52,408 nucleotides of DNA from Actinomycetota bacterium (GTDB lineage Bacteria; Actinomycetota; Aquicultoria; SURF-47): NCBI GenBank assembly GCA_003599235.1, contig QZJE01000022.1:1-52408 (forward strand). Direction: 5' to 3'. Shown here in pieces: positions 50,901-52,408 of this stretch (the stretch's first letter is position 1; every line of letters begins with the position of its first letter). The notes below the pieces were generated by a model. The model ran no database searches and had not been told where the DNA came from. It saw nothing but the letters and a program-made list of their open reading frames with translations. The translations under genes were made by a program, and so were the position numbers.

Positions 50901-52408
50901 TGCGTTAGTGTAATGAGGAGTTATAAAAAATCCAGCTTTGTTTGTGGCATCGGTGCGTAATGTATATGCGCCGATATCGCCTCCGATTCTAAATGTTTGG
51001 CCTTGAACGTCTAATTTTGTCCCCGGACTCGTAGCCCCAATACCGACGTTGCCAGAAGAATCAATTCTCATTCTTTCGGTGCCGCTTAGCGTCACATTAT
51101 CTGCGGCTGTATAGAATCGTAACGCTGTAGCCGAGTTATTATTACTATAACCGCCTCCAATGTTCACATAACTGTTAGTTACATCATCGATAGCTGAACC
51201 GATTAAGGTGGCAGGCTCTTCTGCATTAAGCCAGTGTCTGGAAGTAACCGCACTGCTTTTAGCCGCAGCATCTGTAGTAGTTCTGCCGATAATGATTGCA
51301 CGGTTATTGTACCCGCTTGTATCTATAAATTGAGATTGCCCTGATACGTGAAGCTTTTGTTCGGGCCCTGCTGTCCCAATGCCGACGTTGCCCGAAGAGT
51401 TCACATACAAACTATCAGTAGCTCCTCCTCCTCCAAGACCCACGGTAGAGCCGCGAACAACAACGGGCTGATATCCACTGCTTGGCCTGGAATAAGCCTG
51501 TAGGTAACCAACGCCGCTAGAATACATCAATTCCGCTCCTGCACCTGTTGCTGCCGCACTGTTTGAAGTAGCTTGAATTGATTGAGTTTTAACTACTCCA
51601 TTAACCTGTAATTTTTCAGCGGGAGCTATCGTCCCAATGCCAACGTTGCCGGCATTTGCTTCTGTTACTAGGGCATATTTATTGGTAATTGTTCCTGTCC
51701 CCGTCGGAGCAGCAACATATTCTCCATACCAGTTAGTCATAGCACTTGCACCGTTATAGACAATCCCACTCTTAATGTCAGTGTAATCCGATGTTGCTGT
51801 AATCGTTGGATTTACATCAAGTTTAGCTCCCGGATTCGTTGTCCCAAAGCCAACGTTAGTGGTGTTTTGGTCGAAAAGTATTTTGCTACCGCGAATATAT
51901 AAGTCTTTGTATGAACCCCCTGTCCTGTCGTAAGCCATAACAATTCCTGAATCAGCAATTCCACCATAATTAAACTCAATACCAGCCCCGGAGGTTGGTG
52001 CTGTATTTCCTGTAACACGAGCTGACCCAGATATATCAAGTTTGGTCGTTGGGCTTGCTGTGCCAATACCAACGTTACCGCCGTTAGGGTTGATGTTCAC
52101 ATAGCCCTTGGTGGCATCAGATGTAGATTCTAGAGTTAAGTCATCTCCGGATGCTGTCCCTCCGTAGAGAGTTTGGCCTCCTGCCCTGCCAGCCAATAGA
52201 GGAAATGCCGTTGCCTCAGAACCATCAACAGTATCAGCATCTAAGCCTCCGCCTGTTCCTTCGGCAGTATAAGTTAGTCCATGAACGTTGGTGGTAGCTG
52301 CCAGGTGAGTATCTATCTGGGCATGGGTATTAGTTCCGATATCACTTAAGGCAGTGTGTGAACGGCTGGTTATCTGGTTGATGTTATCTAGAGTAATGGT
52401 GTTTGGGA
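47997..52408 (-). CDS. Giant NVGIGT-repeat fiber with peptidase S74 chaperone domain (5' end beyond window)
   Basis: The frame is open to the window edge (at least 1470 residues); a TTG at 52196 is inside it, since in-frame coding sequence (HAQIDTHLAATTNVHG, GLDADTVDG) continues upstream. About 12 repeats of NVGIGTTNPGTKLDV type are spread through it, and LLAGRxGGQTLYGGT appears twice. About 185 residues from the end, SSARYKANI starts an S74 intramolecular chaperone with its Ser/Lys dyad, then ELGYIAEDLDRLGL and a coiled coil. A further domain of about 90 residues follows (GNLIVPGNLEVKG to the end). It probably trimerises into a surface fiber or adhesin and self-cleaves. No other phage gene is present. 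It lies 3 nt from the convergent cytochrome. Confidence 0.88.
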   Translation of the reverse strand, partial: PNTITLDNINQITSRSHTALSDIGTNTHAQIDTHLAATTNVHGLTYTAEGTGGGLDADTVDGSEATAFPLLAGRAGGQTLYGGTASGDDLTLESTSDATKGYVNINPNGGNVGIGTASPTTKLDISGSARVTGNTAPTSGAGIEFNYGGIADSGIVMAYDRTGGSYKDLYIRGSKILFDQNTTNVGFGTTNPGAKLDVNPTITATSDYTDIKSGIVYNGASAMTNWYGEYVAAPTGTGTITNKYALVTEANAGNVGIGTIAPAEKLQVNGVVKTQSIQATSNSAAATGAGAELMYSSGVGYLQAYSRPSSGYQPVVVRGSTVGLGGGGATDSLYVNSSGNVGIGTAGPEQKLHVSGQSQFIDTSGYNNRAIIIGRTTTDAAAKSSAVTSRHWLNAEEPATLIGSAIDDVTNSYVNIGGGYSNNNSATALRFYTAADNVTLSGTERMRIDSSGNVGIGATSPGTKLDVQGQTFRIGGDIGAYTLRTDATNKAGFFITPHYTNAEESIQVFSSSSTATDNAISIGGGSASNNAATYIRFLTAANNTTTTGTEQMRIDSSGNVNITSLTASKAVFTDASKNLTSTGTLGADQGGTGLTSYTTGDLIYASGATSLAKLSDVATGYYLASGGVGAAPTWSAISSIDHGSLGGLSDDDHTGYALLAGRSGGQTLYGGTAASENLTLGSTSHATKGNVNVVGGNSNSILKIENSGTGGAVGLTLRVNGSDRVSLWENNAYNNGLLIGKPDGTIRSFFDVTTGNVGINTTNIASKLDVTGTISSTTAVATYTASKTTTTITATVGTFTSADVGRFFVWADGTIDTITAYISGTEVTVANSGTISSQQGYTKTANFYVNSSGNVGIGTTNPTYKADLYSSSSDDMIRAVTERNVANSAPTLLYHKRGINTALNDKMKIYLQHDKNDLSGVMQAGFGTVVENPAAGAGLGMAFYSGGMGDANERIRIASNGNVGIGTTGPVDKLDVSNGNLRVWDSAVITTSKYDSQGVALASDLHSIILNGGSTDRPEISWYRGNRDYPEFSIREHATVDTGATIFAGNGQVAPTATMSIISGSVGIGTPSPKVKLQSTGAAATTSPTLGSATGGGFYLTNTDINYGLLAGVGGGGVPWLQAQRTDGTATAYNLLLQPSGGNVGIGTSSSLTHKLDILGSSTTTLNGLRVQNTDTTAGAETLFAMPAYNGASALQIRQSTNATGPSWAVGGYDSIIRTGQTNSYLHFASGASNNPQMTIKPGGLVGIGTTNPGTKLAVSGLTGTSSYNYVRVNTSTGDFYYDSSSARYKANIKNLVSKFSNILKLKPKSFTDKASKEKELGYIAEDLDRLGLKDLVIYKKGRPDALKYDKIPIYTLEVVKAHEKQIKMLKNKFSLNKKGNLIVPGNLEVKGHIIASKDTKGRLTIDKGEKDVTYTFKKAYKKSPVVTITPTSDPGNVRYWVTATKKHLYIHLSKASSEELRFNYIVLE

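Noticed and set aside
48600..52100. Regular recurrence of CC(A/G)ACGTTGCC-like words suggestive of a CRISPR or tandem array.
   Set aside because: The words are the codons of the NVGIGT protein repeats at irregular spacing within an open frame.
47997..52408. Prophage tail gene because of the S74 and NVGIGT repeats.
   Set aside because: No structural, packaging, integrase or lysis genes are in the window, and this protein type is also common on bacterial surfaces. The right flank is unseen, so it is not excluded fully.

Overview
The window reads as one contiguous stretch of a free-living, anaerobic-looking bacterial chromosome, not a plasmid or prophage. The strongest clue to lineage is the minus-strand run hisC-aroF-tyrA-aroA-cmk-plsC-ispH-DUF512-der-plsY-gpsA, an order I associate with Clostridia-like and deep Gram-positive or Actinobacteriota-like bacteria. 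DUF512 radical SAM protein, formate-THF ligase, a PcsB-type cell-wall hydrolase and several apparently leaderless mRNAs fit the same picture. I cannot name the organism. A deep-branching subsurface actinobacterial or firmicute lineage is my best inference, with low confidence. Genes are packed tightly: same-strand genes often overlap by 4 nt and many convergent genes abut or overlap.

Layout. 1-796: 3' part of a membrane-anchored Ig-like surface protein, starting at TTG. 905-4448: EF-G-like GTPase facing a Rossmann-GAF-GGDEF diguanylate cyclase. 4693-6812: UbiA prenyltransferase paired with a radical SAM protein that has an unusual CX10CX2C motif. 6935-9441: a DtxR-type iron regulator behind a perfect palindromic box, then FeoB. 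9658-14939: coiled-coil cell-wall hydrolase, formate-THF ligase, a two-cluster ferredoxin protein and a NodU/CmcH carbamoyltransferase. 15074-25820: the aromatic amino acid, CMP kinase, phospholipid and isoprenoid operon. 25873-32110: PfkB kinase, cobalamin adenosyltransferase, orphan D12-class DNA adenine methylase, M50 rhomboid-independent intramembrane protease with CBS domains, MTA phosphorylase, a PP-loop thiolation-type ATPase and a DUF6941-like protein. 32315-35138: acetyl-CoA synthetase, a probable free-standing structured small RNA, and a divergent LipB-like protein.

35263-52408 is mostly an export region: a metzincin-like protease, two tandem PKD-repeat surface proteins, a cAMP signalling trio (cyclase, cyclic-nucleotide-binding protein, DUF3307 membrane protein), two tandem multiheme cytochromes sharing an unusual C-terminal domain, and a giant NVGIGT-repeat fiber with a peptidase S74 chaperone domain that runs off the right edge. 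Together these suggest a cell surface specialised for attachment and possibly extracellular electron transfer.

Between genes there is much short repeat structure. Nearly every gap above about 25 nt in the first 35 kb holds its own local tandem word or inverted repeat. Two repeat families recur at distant sites (6.9/35.1 kb and 9.6/30.7 kb). The most noteworthy non-coding features are a minus-strand RNA gene at 34165-34378 with a consensus promoter, long-range pairing and a U-tract end, and a 141-bp three-way-junction element at 32161-32301. No tRNA, rRNA, CRISPR array or insertion sequence was seen.
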